Assembly: GCF_001184025.1 (NCBI RefSeq)
Contig: NZ_BBYG01000011.1
Span: forward strand, 83,574-147,573
DNA: 64,000 nt
From: Streptomyces maremycinicus
GTDB taxonomy: Bacteria; Actinomycetota; Actinomycetes; Streptomycetales; Streptomycetaceae
Direction of reading: 5' to 3'
Position numbers and translations under genes: made by a program. A model generated the notes under the pieces. It was not told the DNA's origin, ran no database searches, and saw nothing but the letters and a program-made list of their open reading frames with translations. Of this stretch, positions 33,862-41,666 are shown in pieces (the stretch's first letter is position 1; each line of letters starts with the position of its first letter).

Positions 33862-35705
33862 CAGGCACTCGCCGCCACGAGAACGTCCGCCTCCGCCGCA
33901 GGCGCAACCGCGCCGAGCTGTTGCAGCAGGAGCGCGGATCCGATGACCCCGATGTGGCTGTACGCCTGCGGGAAGTTGCCCAGCTGCCGCCGGCTGGTGG
34001 GGTCGTACTCCTCGGCGAGCAGGCCGAGGTCGGTACGCAGGGCCAGCAGCCTGCTGAACAGGGCATGGGCTTCGTCCAGACGGCCGGTCAGGGCGAGCGC
34101 GTCGACCATCATGAACGAGCAGAGGAGGAAGGTCCCCTCGTTACCGGTCAGGCCGTCGATCCCGGTGCGCTTCCCGGCGGTCCGGTACCGGTGCACGAAG
34201 CCCTCGGGGGTGGACAGATCCCGGCGCACCGCTTCCACCGTTCCGACCACGCGCGGGTCGTCCGGCGGCAGGAAGCCCACCCGGGGGATCAGCAGCAGCG
34301 CGGCATCAACCTCCTGCGATCCGTACGACTGGGTGAACGTGTTGCGCTCGGCGTCGAAGCCGCGCGTGCACACATCGTGGTGGATGGCCTCGCGCAGCTC
34401 GATCAACGCGAACAGGTCGGCTTCCATGGCGCCGGCCTCGACCAGGCGGATGGTGCGGTCGACGGCCACCCAGGTCATGATCTTGGAGTGGACGAAGTGC
34501 CGCCGCTCTCCCCGGACTTCCCAGATCCCCTCGTCCGGCATCTGCCACCGCTCGGCCATGTGCTCAACGAGCCGCTGGTGGAGGACCGCGGTGTCCCCGC
34601 ACGGGGCGACGCCGCTCTCCTGCGCGAGGTAGAGGGTCTCGATCACGTAGCCGTAGACGTCGAGCTGCACCTGGTCGGCCGCGCCGTTGCCGATCCGGAC
34701 CGGCGCGGAGTTCTCGTATCCGGGCAGCCATCCCAACTCCCGCTCCGACAGGTCCCGCTGGCCGGTGATGCCGTACATGATCTGCAGGTTCTCCGGATCG
34801 CCGGCCACCGCCCGCAGGAGCCACCGGCGGAAGGAGTCGGCCTCCTGGCGGAAGCCGGACCCGAGCAGTGCGGCCAGGGTGGTGGAGGCGTCGCGCAGCC
34901 AGGTGTAGCGGTAGTCCCAGTTCCGTTCGCCGCCAAGTTCCTCCGGCAGCGACGTGGTCGGCGCGGCGACGATGCCCCCGCTGGGCGCGTACGTCATCGC
35001 CTTCAAGATGATGAGCGAGCGGAGGACAGCGTCGCGGTAGGGCCCGGTGTAGGTGCACTGACTCGCCCAGTTCTCCCAGAACGCCAGGGTCGCGCCGAGC
35101 GCGGTTGCGGGCTCCGGGATGTCGGGCGGGCAGCCGTGGGACGGGCTCCAGCTCAGCACGAAGGCCACGCGGTCGCCGGCGGCGACCGTGAAGGAACCAA
35201 CGATTGCCCCGTCCTTCTCCCGCTGCTCGGTGGCCGTGTCCAGCCACAGCGCGTCCTCGCCGCCCTCGGCCACCATGCGCCCGCCTACCTCATGGACCCA
35301 CGGACTGATGCGGCCGTAGCCCGGGCGGGCGCGCAGCGCGGACACCATGGACACCTGGCCGGCCGTGCCTTCCACGATCCGGATCACCTGCGGCGCTCCG
35401 TTGCGCGGCGGCATGAAGTCGGTGACCGTCACGCTGCCGGAGGAGGTCGTCCACGCCGTCTCCAGTACGAGGGACTCGCCGACATAGCAGCGCTCGGCGC
35501 TTGCTGCGGCGCCCTCCTGGTAGGCGGCGGCGGGGGCTATGCGCCATGCCCCGTGCTTCTCCGAACCGAGCAGGGCCGCGAACGGGGCCGGCGAGTCGAA
35601 GCGGGGCAGGCACAGCCAGTCGATCGAGCCGTCATCGCAGACGTGGGCGCTGGTCTGCATGTCGCCGATCAGGCCGTACTGCTCGATGCGCGGAAGCCGT
35701 TTCAT
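33861..35705 (-). CDS. Glycoside hydrolase family 15 (glucoamylase or trehalase-like)
   Basis: 614 residues from ATG 35705 (GGAG upstream); the frame is open further up to an ATG at 35939, but GH15 proteins normally start just before EQYGLIGDMQT. Family landmarks are GSIDWLCLPRFDSP near the N-terminus, RNWDYRYTWLRDAS near 260, DEGIWEVRG with the predicted general acid near 393, and LLAEEYDP with the predicted general base near 565. It has no signal peptide, so it is cytoplasmic. In actinomycetes such enzymes include trehalases and maltodextrin glucosidases. Its end overlaps cvnA (TGATG), so a sugar signal linked to the conservon is conceivable. Confidence 0.9.
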   Translation of the reverse strand: MKRLPRIEQYGLIGDMQTSAHVCDDGSIDWLCLPRFDSPAPFAALLGSEKHGAWRIAPAAAYQEGAAASAERCYVGESLVLETAWTTSSGSVTVTDFMPPRNGAPQVIRIVEGTAGQVSMVSALRARPGYGRISPWVHEVGGRMVAEGGEDALWLDTATEQREKDGAIVGSFTVAAGDRVAFVLSWSPSHGCPPDIPEPATALGATLAFWENWASQCTYTGPYRDAVLRSLIILKAMTYAPSGGIVAAPTTSLPEELGGERNWDYRYTWLRDASTTLAALLGSGFRQEADSFRRWLLRAVAGDPENLQIMYGITGQRDLSERELGWLPGYENSAPVRIGNGAADQVQLDVYGYVIETLYLAQESGVAPCGDTAVLHQRLVEHMAERWQMPDEGIWEVRGERRHFVHSKIMTWVAVDRTIRLVEAGAMEADLFALIELREAIHHDVCTRGFDAERNTFTQSYGSQEVDAALLLIPRVGFLPPDDPRVVGTVEAVRRDLSTPEGFVHRYRTAGKRTGIDGLTGNEGTFLLCSFMMVDALALTGRLDEAHALFSRLLALRTDLGLLAEEYDPTSRRQLGNFPQAYSHIGVIGSALLLQQLGAVAPAAEADVLVAASA

Positions 35706-35793
35706 CGTATGGATCTCCGTGAGCCCCGCGGGGCCGGGGTGGTATCGGGGCCGCCGCAGCGGCCGGGAACGGTGGGCAGAAGGCAGGTCGGTG

Positions 35794-35807
35794 GTCACCG
35801 GGGTGAC
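35794..35807. promoter_or_regulatory. Palindrome upstream of the GH15-conservon operon
   Basis: GTCACC-GG-GGTGAC, a perfect 6+2+6 dyad, lies about 90 bases upstream of the GH15 start in the 230-base gap after the DUF6415-like gene. It could be an operator or part of a promoter; no -10/-35 pair is clear. Confidence 0.3.
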
Positions 35808-35935
35808 GGGGGAGCGTTGCCGGGCGGCGGCAGGTCCTCGACGACTAGTGCAGGGCCGACCGCTTGCTCGCCGCGAAGCACCAGCCAGGCTGTAGGGCCC
35901 GAGGGCCAGAACGATGACGACGGCACCGGTCACCC

Positions 35936-36433
35936 TCATGTCCGCGGCACCGAAGCGGCGAAGACCAGGCAGGCCAGGGCGAAGGCGAAGACGGCACCGC
36001 GCAGCACGTTGACCGTGGGCCTCCGCCAACGCCGCCTGCCCTTCCCGCTGATCGGCTCGGGACCGCCGGGTTCCACATGTGCCATCAGCTCCTTGGTGGC
36101 CTCTGCGAGCCTGACCAGGTACACCCGGCTCGGCACGTAGCCCTCGGGGACGCTGTCAGAGGAGAGGCGCTGCGCGCGCAGCAGTACGGGAATCCCTGGA
36201 GCGGTCCGTGCGCCCAACTGGGCAACGTGGCCGCGCAGAAGGCGAACGAGGCCCTCCACTTCGGCAGCGCTCTCGGGCAGTGGCGAATCCTCGCCCAGCA
36301 CCAGAGTCACCGTCTCCAACGCGGCCACCATGTGATCGCGCTCCGGCGCCGACGCCTCAGTGACGGGCGCTCGCCGCCCGCGCTCTCGCACGGGCTGGCT
36401 GCCGTCTCGGTGAGGATCCGGCGAAAGGCGCAT
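35936..36433 (-). CDS. DUF6415-like single-pass membrane protein
   Basis: 165 residues from ATG 36433 with AGGAG upstream; the 910-codon frame in which it lies is otherwise antisense to other genes. The soluble N-terminal part includes VEGLVRLLRGHVAQL and RVYLVRLAEATKELMAHV, resembling DUF6415. A C-terminal hydrophobic helix (about 144-162) predicts tail anchoring, with a short tail. It is divergent from the XRE/TPR regulator at 36623, and the two probably share a promoter region. Function unknown. Confidence 0.55.
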   Translation of the reverse strand: MRLSPDPHRDGSQPVRERGRRAPVTEASAPERDHMVAALETVTLVLGEDSPLPESAAEVEGLVRLLRGHVAQLGARTAPGIPVLLRAQRLSSDSVPEGYVPSRVYLVRLAEATKELMAHVEPGGPEPISGKGRRRWRRPTVNVLRGAVFAFALACLVFAASVPRT

Positions 36434-36622
36434 GACGCAACTCCTGTTCGGATTAAGCCAAAGTGACCCGAGAGCGCCGGTCGGAGCCGACGGCTGGCGT
36501 GCGAAGTGAGTGATCTGGCAGCTACGTTGAGCGAACCGTGAATCCCGTCCGAGGGGTATGCCTGTGCGGCTGGGAAGGCCGTCAAAGGCGTCAAAGATCA
36601 TTTCGGAACCGAGGGGCAGTCC

Positions 36623-38011
36623 ATGGCCCGTGAACGCAACGTCGCCCTTGCCGCACTCTTGCGCGAAGCAGGCTGGTCCCAGCCGCAGGCAGCCGCCGCT
36701 GTTGCCCGCGTGGCCGCGGAGTGTGGAGTGCGTGAGCTGGAGGCGATCTCCCGCTCGCACATCGCTATGTGGGTCCAGGGCACGAAGCCGAGTGGCAGAG
36801 CGCCGCATATCCTGCGCGAGACGCTGTCCCGCAGGCTCGGCCGCTGCCTCTCTCTGGCCGACCTCGGGCTGGAAGAAGAGCCGACAGGCACGACCGACAC
36901 CGGATCCGACTGGAGCGTCGACCCTCTGACCGCACTGGCCGAGTTGGGAAGCGACGACCTCGACATGCACCGACGCAAGCTGCTGGCCACCGCCGCCTAC
37001 TCCGCAGCCGGCCTCGCCCTGCCCACCAACTTGTGGTGGGCAGCCGCCCCCGCTGCAGCGGCGAATCGCCGACCGGCCTCCTCGCGCCCGGTGACCCAGG
37101 CCGACGTCGACGACGTCCGCGACCTCACGGTTTACTACTCCGCGCGCGACCAGCAGCGGGGCGGCGCATCCGGCCGCAAAGCCCTCGCCAGCCACCTGCT
37201 CGACGAGGCGGTGCCGCTGCTCGGCGGCCGATTTCGTACAGATCAGCTCCGCCGCGACACGTACTCCGCAGTCGCGGAGATGACGTACCTCGCCGGCTGG
37301 ATGGCCTTCGACGCCAGCGAACACCGAACCGCCCAGCGCTACCTCACCATCGCCGCCCGGATCGCGGCGGAAGCCGGAGACGGCCCACTCGGCGGCCACG
37401 TCTTGCGCGCCCTCGCCCACCAGGCCGTGGACCTCGGGCACCCACGCAGGGCGCTCGCTCTGGCCGACGCTTCGATGTCCCGCGACCGCTACGGTCAGGC
37501 CAGCCATCGTGAGAAGGCGCTGCTGGCGATCGTCCACGCTCGCGCACTCGCGGCCGACGGTGACCGAGCCGGCACCCTCGCGGCCATCAGCCGCGCAGAG
37601 CAAGACCTCGCCCGCGCCGACGCCAACGAAGCGCCCGCCCGCGTCGGCTTCTTCCAGGAAGCCTCCCTCGCCCACGAGACGGCCTGTGCTCTGCGCGACA
37701 TGGGCCAGCCTCGGGATGCGGAGGTCCACTTCAAGCGCAGCGTGGCCACGCGCCGACGCCAGCAGTTCGCCCGTACCCACAGCGTGACGCTCGGCTACCT
37801 TGGCGCCGTCCAAGTCCAACAGGGACGCCTCGACGAGGCATGCGCAACCTGGAACGAAGCCCTCGACGCCATGGCCGGTATTCAGTCCGGGCGAGCCCGC
37901 GACGTCATCGTCCGCATGCAGAGCGACCTCTCGCCCGTCCGGCAACGCGGTGGTCGCCACGTCGCCGAACTGGACCATCGCGCGCGAGGCATGTTGCGAG
38001 CCATAGGCTGA
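36623..38011 (+). CDS. XRE/TPR transcriptional regulator
   Basis: 462 residues. Residues 10-75 form an atypical helix-turn-helix (LREAGWSQPQAAAAVARVAAE, SRSHIAMWVQGTKPSGRAP). After an Ala-rich linker the remaining 330 residues are TPR repeats (YLAGWMAFDASEHRTAQRY, VTLGYLGAVQVQQGRLDEA). This HTH-TPR form is abundant in Streptomyces as a signal-responsive regulator and often stands beside DUF397 or ATPase genes. It is divergent from the DUF6415-like gene and 72 bases upstream of the TrmO-like gene, which it may control. Confidence 0.8.
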   Translation: MARERNVALAALLREAGWSQPQAAAAVARVAAECGVRELEAISRSHIAMWVQGTKPSGRAPHILRETLSRRLGRCLSLADLGLEEEPTGTTDTGSDWSVDPLTALAELGSDDLDMHRRKLLATAAYSAAGLALPTNLWWAAAPAAAANRRPASSRPVTQADVDDVRDLTVYYSARDQQRGGASGRKALASHLLDEAVPLLGGRFRTDQLRRDTYSAVAEMTYLAGWMAFDASEHRTAQRYLTIAARIAAEAGDGPLGGHVLRALAHQAVDLGHPRRALALADASMSRDRYGQASHREKALLAIVHARALAADGDRAGTLAAISRAEQDLARADANEAPARVGFFQEASLAHETACALRDMGQPRDAEVHFKRSVATRRRQQFARTHSVTLGYLGAVQVQQGRLDEACATWNEALDAMAGIQSGRARDVIVRMQSDLSPVRQRGGRHVAELDHRARGMLRAIG

Positions 38012-38083
38012 CCACAGAACCGTTTCGCGGCGCCGACCGGAGGCCGCCGCACACGCTACGCCCAGGGAGAGGAACGAGCGCTG

Positions 38084-38584
38084 ATGCCGACCTACGAGGT
38101 CAAGTCGATCGCAACGGTCGTCGGCGGCCACACCCGCGTACAGGACGACTATCAAGGCGGGGTCGAATCGATCATCCGGCTCGACGAGACGTACCCCCTC
38201 GAAACCCTGCGAGGAATCGAGCAGTTCTCCCATCTGACCGTGACCTGGCGCTTCCATCTGGCCCGACCCGAAGACGTGCAGCTTCACGCACGCAGTCCAA
38301 GGGGAAACCAGAACTGGCCGGCGACCGGTACGTTCGTCCACCGCAACCACCGGCGCCCTAACCAACTGGCGGTCAGTTACCCGCGGTTGCTCAAGGTCGA
38401 AGGCAGGGACCTCCTGGTCGCTGATCTCGACGCCGTCGACGGGACGCCCGTGATCGACCTGGCTCCGTACTTCGAACAGATGGGGCCTCAGGGCCCGATC
38501 CGTCAGCCTGCATGGCCTGGCGAGATGCTTGAACCGAACTACTGGGCGAAGGCAAGTGAACGGCCCTCGGAGCGTCCTCTGTAG
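38084..38584 (+). CDS. TrmO/TsaA-family tRNA methyltransferase-like protein
   Basis: 166 residues; GGAGAGG upstream. The sequence follows the TrmO (VirR, YaeB, formerly TsaA) fold: LRGIEQFSHLTVTWRFH, then FVHRNHRRPNQLAVSYPRLLKVEG, and the terminal signature LDAVDGTPVIDLAPY. TrmO methylates N6 of t6A37 in tRNA with SAM. This protein is shorter than E. coli TrmO (235 residues) and lacks its C-terminal part, like many single-domain bacterial and archaeal members. It follows the XRE/TPR regulator and may be cotranscribed. Confidence 0.8.
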   Translation: MPTYEVKSIATVVGGHTRVQDDYQGGVESIIRLDETYPLETLRGIEQFSHLTVTWRFHLARPEDVQLHARSPRGNQNWPATGTFVHRNHRRPNQLAVSYPRLLKVEGRDLLVADLDAVDGTPVIDLAPYFEQMGPQGPIRQPAWPGEMLEPNYWAKASERPSERPL

Positions 38585-38646
38585 GGGAAGTGACTGAGCT
38601 ACCCGACTCGTCAACCGAATTGCCGGGAACCAGTTGGAAGTCTGGC

Positions 38647-39156
38647 TCAACCCGCAGCCCTCGCGCACCGGAACTCACACCACGTTTCCTTGCCGCTGCT
38701 CTCCCACGCGTCTGAGATCGCCTCGACAAGCCGGATCCCGCGACCGGATTCACCGTCGGGTCCGGCTTCCTTGAGTACAGCTGGGGCCAGATTGTGATCG
38801 GTGACCGAGACGCGCACCACGTCGACGGCCACCGTGATCCGGAGCATGACTTCTCCCTCACCGTGAACCACGGCGTTGGTGACCAGCTCCGAGACGGCCA
38901 GTACGACGACCCCCGCCACCGACTCCGAAACACGGCACTGCCGCAGGAACGCCCCCGCTGCCTGCCGCATTTCCCCAACTTTCGCGAGATCAGGGAGAAA
39001 GGCCGCCTGACAGCCATGGGATGCCGCCGGTAAGCCTGCCCTCGCGGATGTGCTGTGCCGGTCTTCGTGAACCGACCTCGCGCATGACACGTCTGCCACG
39101 TCGGCAAAGCTACGGATGCCCCCGTCACGCGGGGTCTCCTCTTGGAGCCTGGTCAT
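38647..39156 (-). CDS. RsbW-like ATP-binding protein (HATPase_c_2)
   Basis: 169 residues if the ATG at 39156 is used; an alternative ATG at 39222 would add 22 residues, and both have weak ribosome sites. The C-terminal 110 residues are a GHKL ATPase: N-box SELVTNAVVHGEG, then VSVTDHNLAP and GRGIRLVEAISDAW. Such stand-alone proteins resemble anti-sigma kinases (RsbW/SpoIIAB) and are very common in Streptomyces beside XRE regulators. It is divergent from the XRE gene at 39289 and tail-to-tail with the TrmO-like gene. Confidence 0.8.
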   Translation of the reverse strand: MTRLQEETPRDGGIRSFADVADVSCARSVHEDRHSTSARAGLPAASHGCQAAFLPDLAKVGEMRQAAGAFLRQCRVSESVAGVVVLAVSELVTNAVVHGEGEVMLRITVAVDVVRVSVTDHNLAPAVLKEAGPDGESGRGIRLVEAISDAWESSGKETWCEFRCARAAG

Positions 39157-39288
39157 GGGGGCTATCGCACCGCGTGGCGACGCTGTCGACCAGGGGAATC
39201 CGGAGGGGGAAAATTCTGTCAAGGGGGAAAGTGGGAGGGGGGAATTGAGGCCATGATTGGATTCCGCCCACCAACAGAGGTCACACTC

Positions 39289-40530
39289 ATGCCAGATCCG
39301 TTCGCCGACCTACTCCTCCGGCTCCGGCAGGAGGCGGGCAGGACGCAGGAGGAGCAGGCAGACGCGATCAACGCTGTCTCCGGCCGGGACACCATGACCC
39401 GCCGAGAGATCAGCCGCTATGAGAACTTCGAGAACGTCCCTACCAATCACACAATCGCCCACATCGCGGCGGCCTGCGGTGTGCCCTTCGAGGAGCTACA
39501 GCGGGAGGCCAAGGCTGCCCGCGCTCGGAAGAGAAAGGGGCATGCCAATGCAGAGGAGGTCCAGGACGCCGTGAAGCGTCGCACGCTGCTGGGGGGCGCC
39601 GCTGCCGGCGTGAGTGCGGCTGCCGAGCCCTGGGGGCGCCTCGCCTTCGCCCTCAATAAGGGGTCCAAGATCGATTCGCCCTCTGCCGTCGCGCTCATCG
39701 ACCGGGCCGCTGAACTACACGTCCAGGAACTCAATCTCAGCGCCCGGCGGCTACAAAGCACGGTCGAGTCGCATCTTGACGCGATCACCGCGGCTCTGCC
39801 TCGTGCCGGCGAGCACGAGCGGGCTCTCACTATCGCCGCCGGAGAAACCGCCGCCCTGGCCGGTTGGGTGGCCTGGGACCTGGGTGAGCACGACAAAGCC
39901 GACGCCTACTACAAGGTCACGTCGCAGTGCGCGACGACCGCCGGGCACCCTCCGCTCCGAGCCCTGGCCCTGACCTACAGCAGCTACGGCGCCTCGACGC
40001 CGAAGGCGAAGCTGGAGTTCCTTTCCCAGGCGGCCAGCGATGTGCGAGGCCACGGCAACGCTACTGCTGCCGCCTGGGTCCTCGGCAGGCACGCCGAAGA
40101 GGCTGCGGCGGCCGGCGACGAGATGGGGGCGCTTCGGGCGTTGGAGCGAGCGCGCTTCGCCTACGACTTCGCGGATCACACCAGCGAGCAGGCGTGGGTC
40201 CGGTTCGTGACCCCGTACCGCATGGACTCGCTGGCCCTCTCTGTATACGGGCGGTTGGGGCGTCCCGAACTCAGCGCTACAGCAGACACCGCAGTCGACC
40301 GACTCGGAGACGAACTCCCAGACGGAGGCGTCGTGGTCCTTGGCGATCTCGCTTCGGCCCTGCTGCGTGGAGGTGACATCGACCAAGGGGTCTACGTGTC
40401 ACGCCAGTTTGCCGCAGCGGCACAGGCCAAGCCGAACACGATGGGCAAGGAGCGCGCGTCGACAATCGCAGCGTCGCTCCCCGATAGAGAACAGGACCTT
40501 GCCGTTTACCTGCGGCAGTTCGCCTCCTGA
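39289..40530 (+). CDS. XRE/TPR regulator
   Basis: 413 residues from ATG 39289 (AGAGG nine bases upstream). An in-frame ATG at 39253 has a purine-rich tract too close to it and is less likely. Residues 5-70 are a Cro/C1-type HTH (LLLRLRQEAGRTQEEQADAIN, REISRYENFENVPT, HIAAACGVPFEEL). A basic KRRTLLGG stretch follows, then about 300 residues of TPR-like helices. Same general class as the protein at 36623. It neighbours the divergent RsbW-like gene; the two may form a regulator pair. Confidence 0.8.
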   Translation: MPDPFADLLLRLRQEAGRTQEEQADAINAVSGRDTMTRREISRYENFENVPTNHTIAHIAAACGVPFEELQREAKAARARKRKGHANAEEVQDAVKRRTLLGGAAAGVSAAAEPWGRLAFALNKGSKIDSPSAVALIDRAAELHVQELNLSARRLQSTVESHLDAITAALPRAGEHERALTIAAGETAALAGWVAWDLGEHDKADAYYKVTSQCATTAGHPPLRALALTYSSYGASTPKAKLEFLSQAASDVRGHGNATAAAWVLGRHAEEAAAAGDEMGALRALERARFAYDFADHTSEQAWVRFVTPYRMDSLALSVYGRLGRPELSATADTAVDRLGDELPDGGVVVLGDLASALLRGGDIDQGVYVSRQFAAAAQAKPNTMGKERASTIAASLPDREQDLAVYLRQFAS

Positions 40531-40593
40531 GCCTCCTTGCGCCGACACAGGGCCATACTCAGGACGCGAACGCCGTCATAGTCCCGTCGCTTC

Positions 40594-40920
40594 TCAGTCC
40601 TGTGCCGTCTCCTCAATAACCCAGGACAAATACGCCTCCGACCCACCGGCCACTGGCAGAGTGATCCACTGGGGGATGTCGTACGGGTGCTTCTCGTGCA
40701 GCCACGCTTCCAGTGCCGGGAGGCGGTCCGTCGTGGTCATGTACGAGATCCGCCACTCCTGCGCCGTCTCAACCTTATTCTTCCACCAGTAGAAAGCGGT
40801 GATCGGCGCATCGATGTGGACGCCCGCTGCCAGCTTGCTCTCGACAGCGCCCCAGGCCAGCGCCTTCGCCTGCTCCTCGTTGTCGCTGGTCGTCTGCGCG
40901 ATCACAATATCGTTGGCCAT
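40594..40920 (-). CDS. cutA: CutA-family protein
   Basis: 108 residues from ATG 40920, preceded by AGAGGTAG. The sequence carries the CutA1 signatures: the start IVIAQTTSDNEEQAKALA, LAAGVHIDAPITAFYWWKNKV, RISYMTTTDRLPALEAWL and HPYDIPQW, ending WVIEE. CutA1 proteins are trimeric, ferredoxin-like and linked to divalent cation tolerance. Length is standard. It is a housekeeping-type gene near the edge of the accessory region. Confidence 0.92.
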   Translation of the reverse strand: MANDIVIAQTTSDNEEQAKALAWGAVESKLAAGVHIDAPITAFYWWKNKVETAQEWRISYMTTTDRLPALEAWLHEKHPYDIPQWITLPVAGGSEAYLSWVIEETAQD

Positions 40921-41666
40921 GCAACTACCTCTCTGGCTCGGATACCGCGACCCTACCCAGCCGCCAAGCGCACGCCGAAAGCCGGTCGCAACCGGTGAAG
41001 GAGGGGAACTACACACCGGCCCGGATCAGACAGACGGCAGCGGGTCATCTGGGCGGCGCGTCGCTCCGACACCACGGTGAAGGTCCTCTCGTCAACGAAG
41101 TTGGCCAGCCCGAGGAGCTGTCGGATTCATTTGATGCGGTGCGCCACATAGGCCACGATCGCCAGTTAGTCAAACCGGCGATTGTGATGACCATTGAGGG
41201 TGTTCGTAGCGGCTGTGCTTGGCGGTGGAGCCGTTACGGGATGCAGCCGGTAGTGCCGGAAGATGCAAGGAGGTAATGAGCGGTCCCGCCTGCGGCTTCC
41301 CTGATTTTGCAGCGCCGGTTTCCTCAAAGTAGCGGTACCTACGTCGGGTTTGCGCAAGGGCTTCACCTGATGAGCCGATCCGCGATACCCCCTGGCCTTT
41401 CACCCTGGCGTGGCGGGCCCGTCTTGCTTGCTGACTCCGTGTCTATTCGCAATTGCGGGGCGGCGTCATGTCAGTAGCGGTTCGGCCTGGGCAAAAGCTG
41501 ACGGTCGATGAGGTCTGTGTCGAGCTGCAGGTCTCCCGGTCGACCGCCGAATGCGACACGCCGACCCCAAGTCCTCCCTACTTCAAGGTTCTGATGCAGG
41601 CCGCCGCTGTCTCAGCTCTCCGGAACTGTGGCCCTTGGCCGGGATCCTGGTGCCATTTGACTCTCC
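40921..41666. other. Gene-poor gap with element relics
   Basis: About 750 bases between cutA and the UvrD gene. The only recognisable piece is the truncated excisionase at 41468-41550. Short frames at 40995-41276 and 41166-41403 show no domain. A minus-strand stretch near 41130-41165 reads LAIVAYVAHRIK before a stop and could be the end of a decayed transposase, but this is too short to call. The region may be a scar of element turnover. Confidence 0.4.
41468..41550 (+). pseudogene. Truncated excisionase (Xis) HTH remnant
   Basis: The first 28 codons (ending GQKLTVDEVCVELQVSRST) match the beginning of the MerR-like HTH excisionases of Streptomyces integrative elements, which read LTVDEVCAELxVSRSTFY. 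Similarity stops abruptly after RST; the frame then runs on as unrelated sequence to 41719. No integrase follows. It marks a past integrative element at the border of the defence island. Confidence 0.55.

Noticed and set aside
33861..35939. Longer GH15 with start at 35939 overlapping the DUF6415-like stop (ATGA)
   Set aside because: The 78 extra residues are basic and unlike GH15 N-termini. The ATG at 35705 has a ribosome site and gives the family start.
35936..38668. 910-codon minus-strand open frame
   Set aside because: Only the last 166 codons (from 36433) look coding; the rest is antisense to the XRE/TPR and TrmO-like genes.
41166..41403. Minus-strand frames that might be a transposase remnant
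   Set aside because: Too short and without a recognisable catalytic motif.
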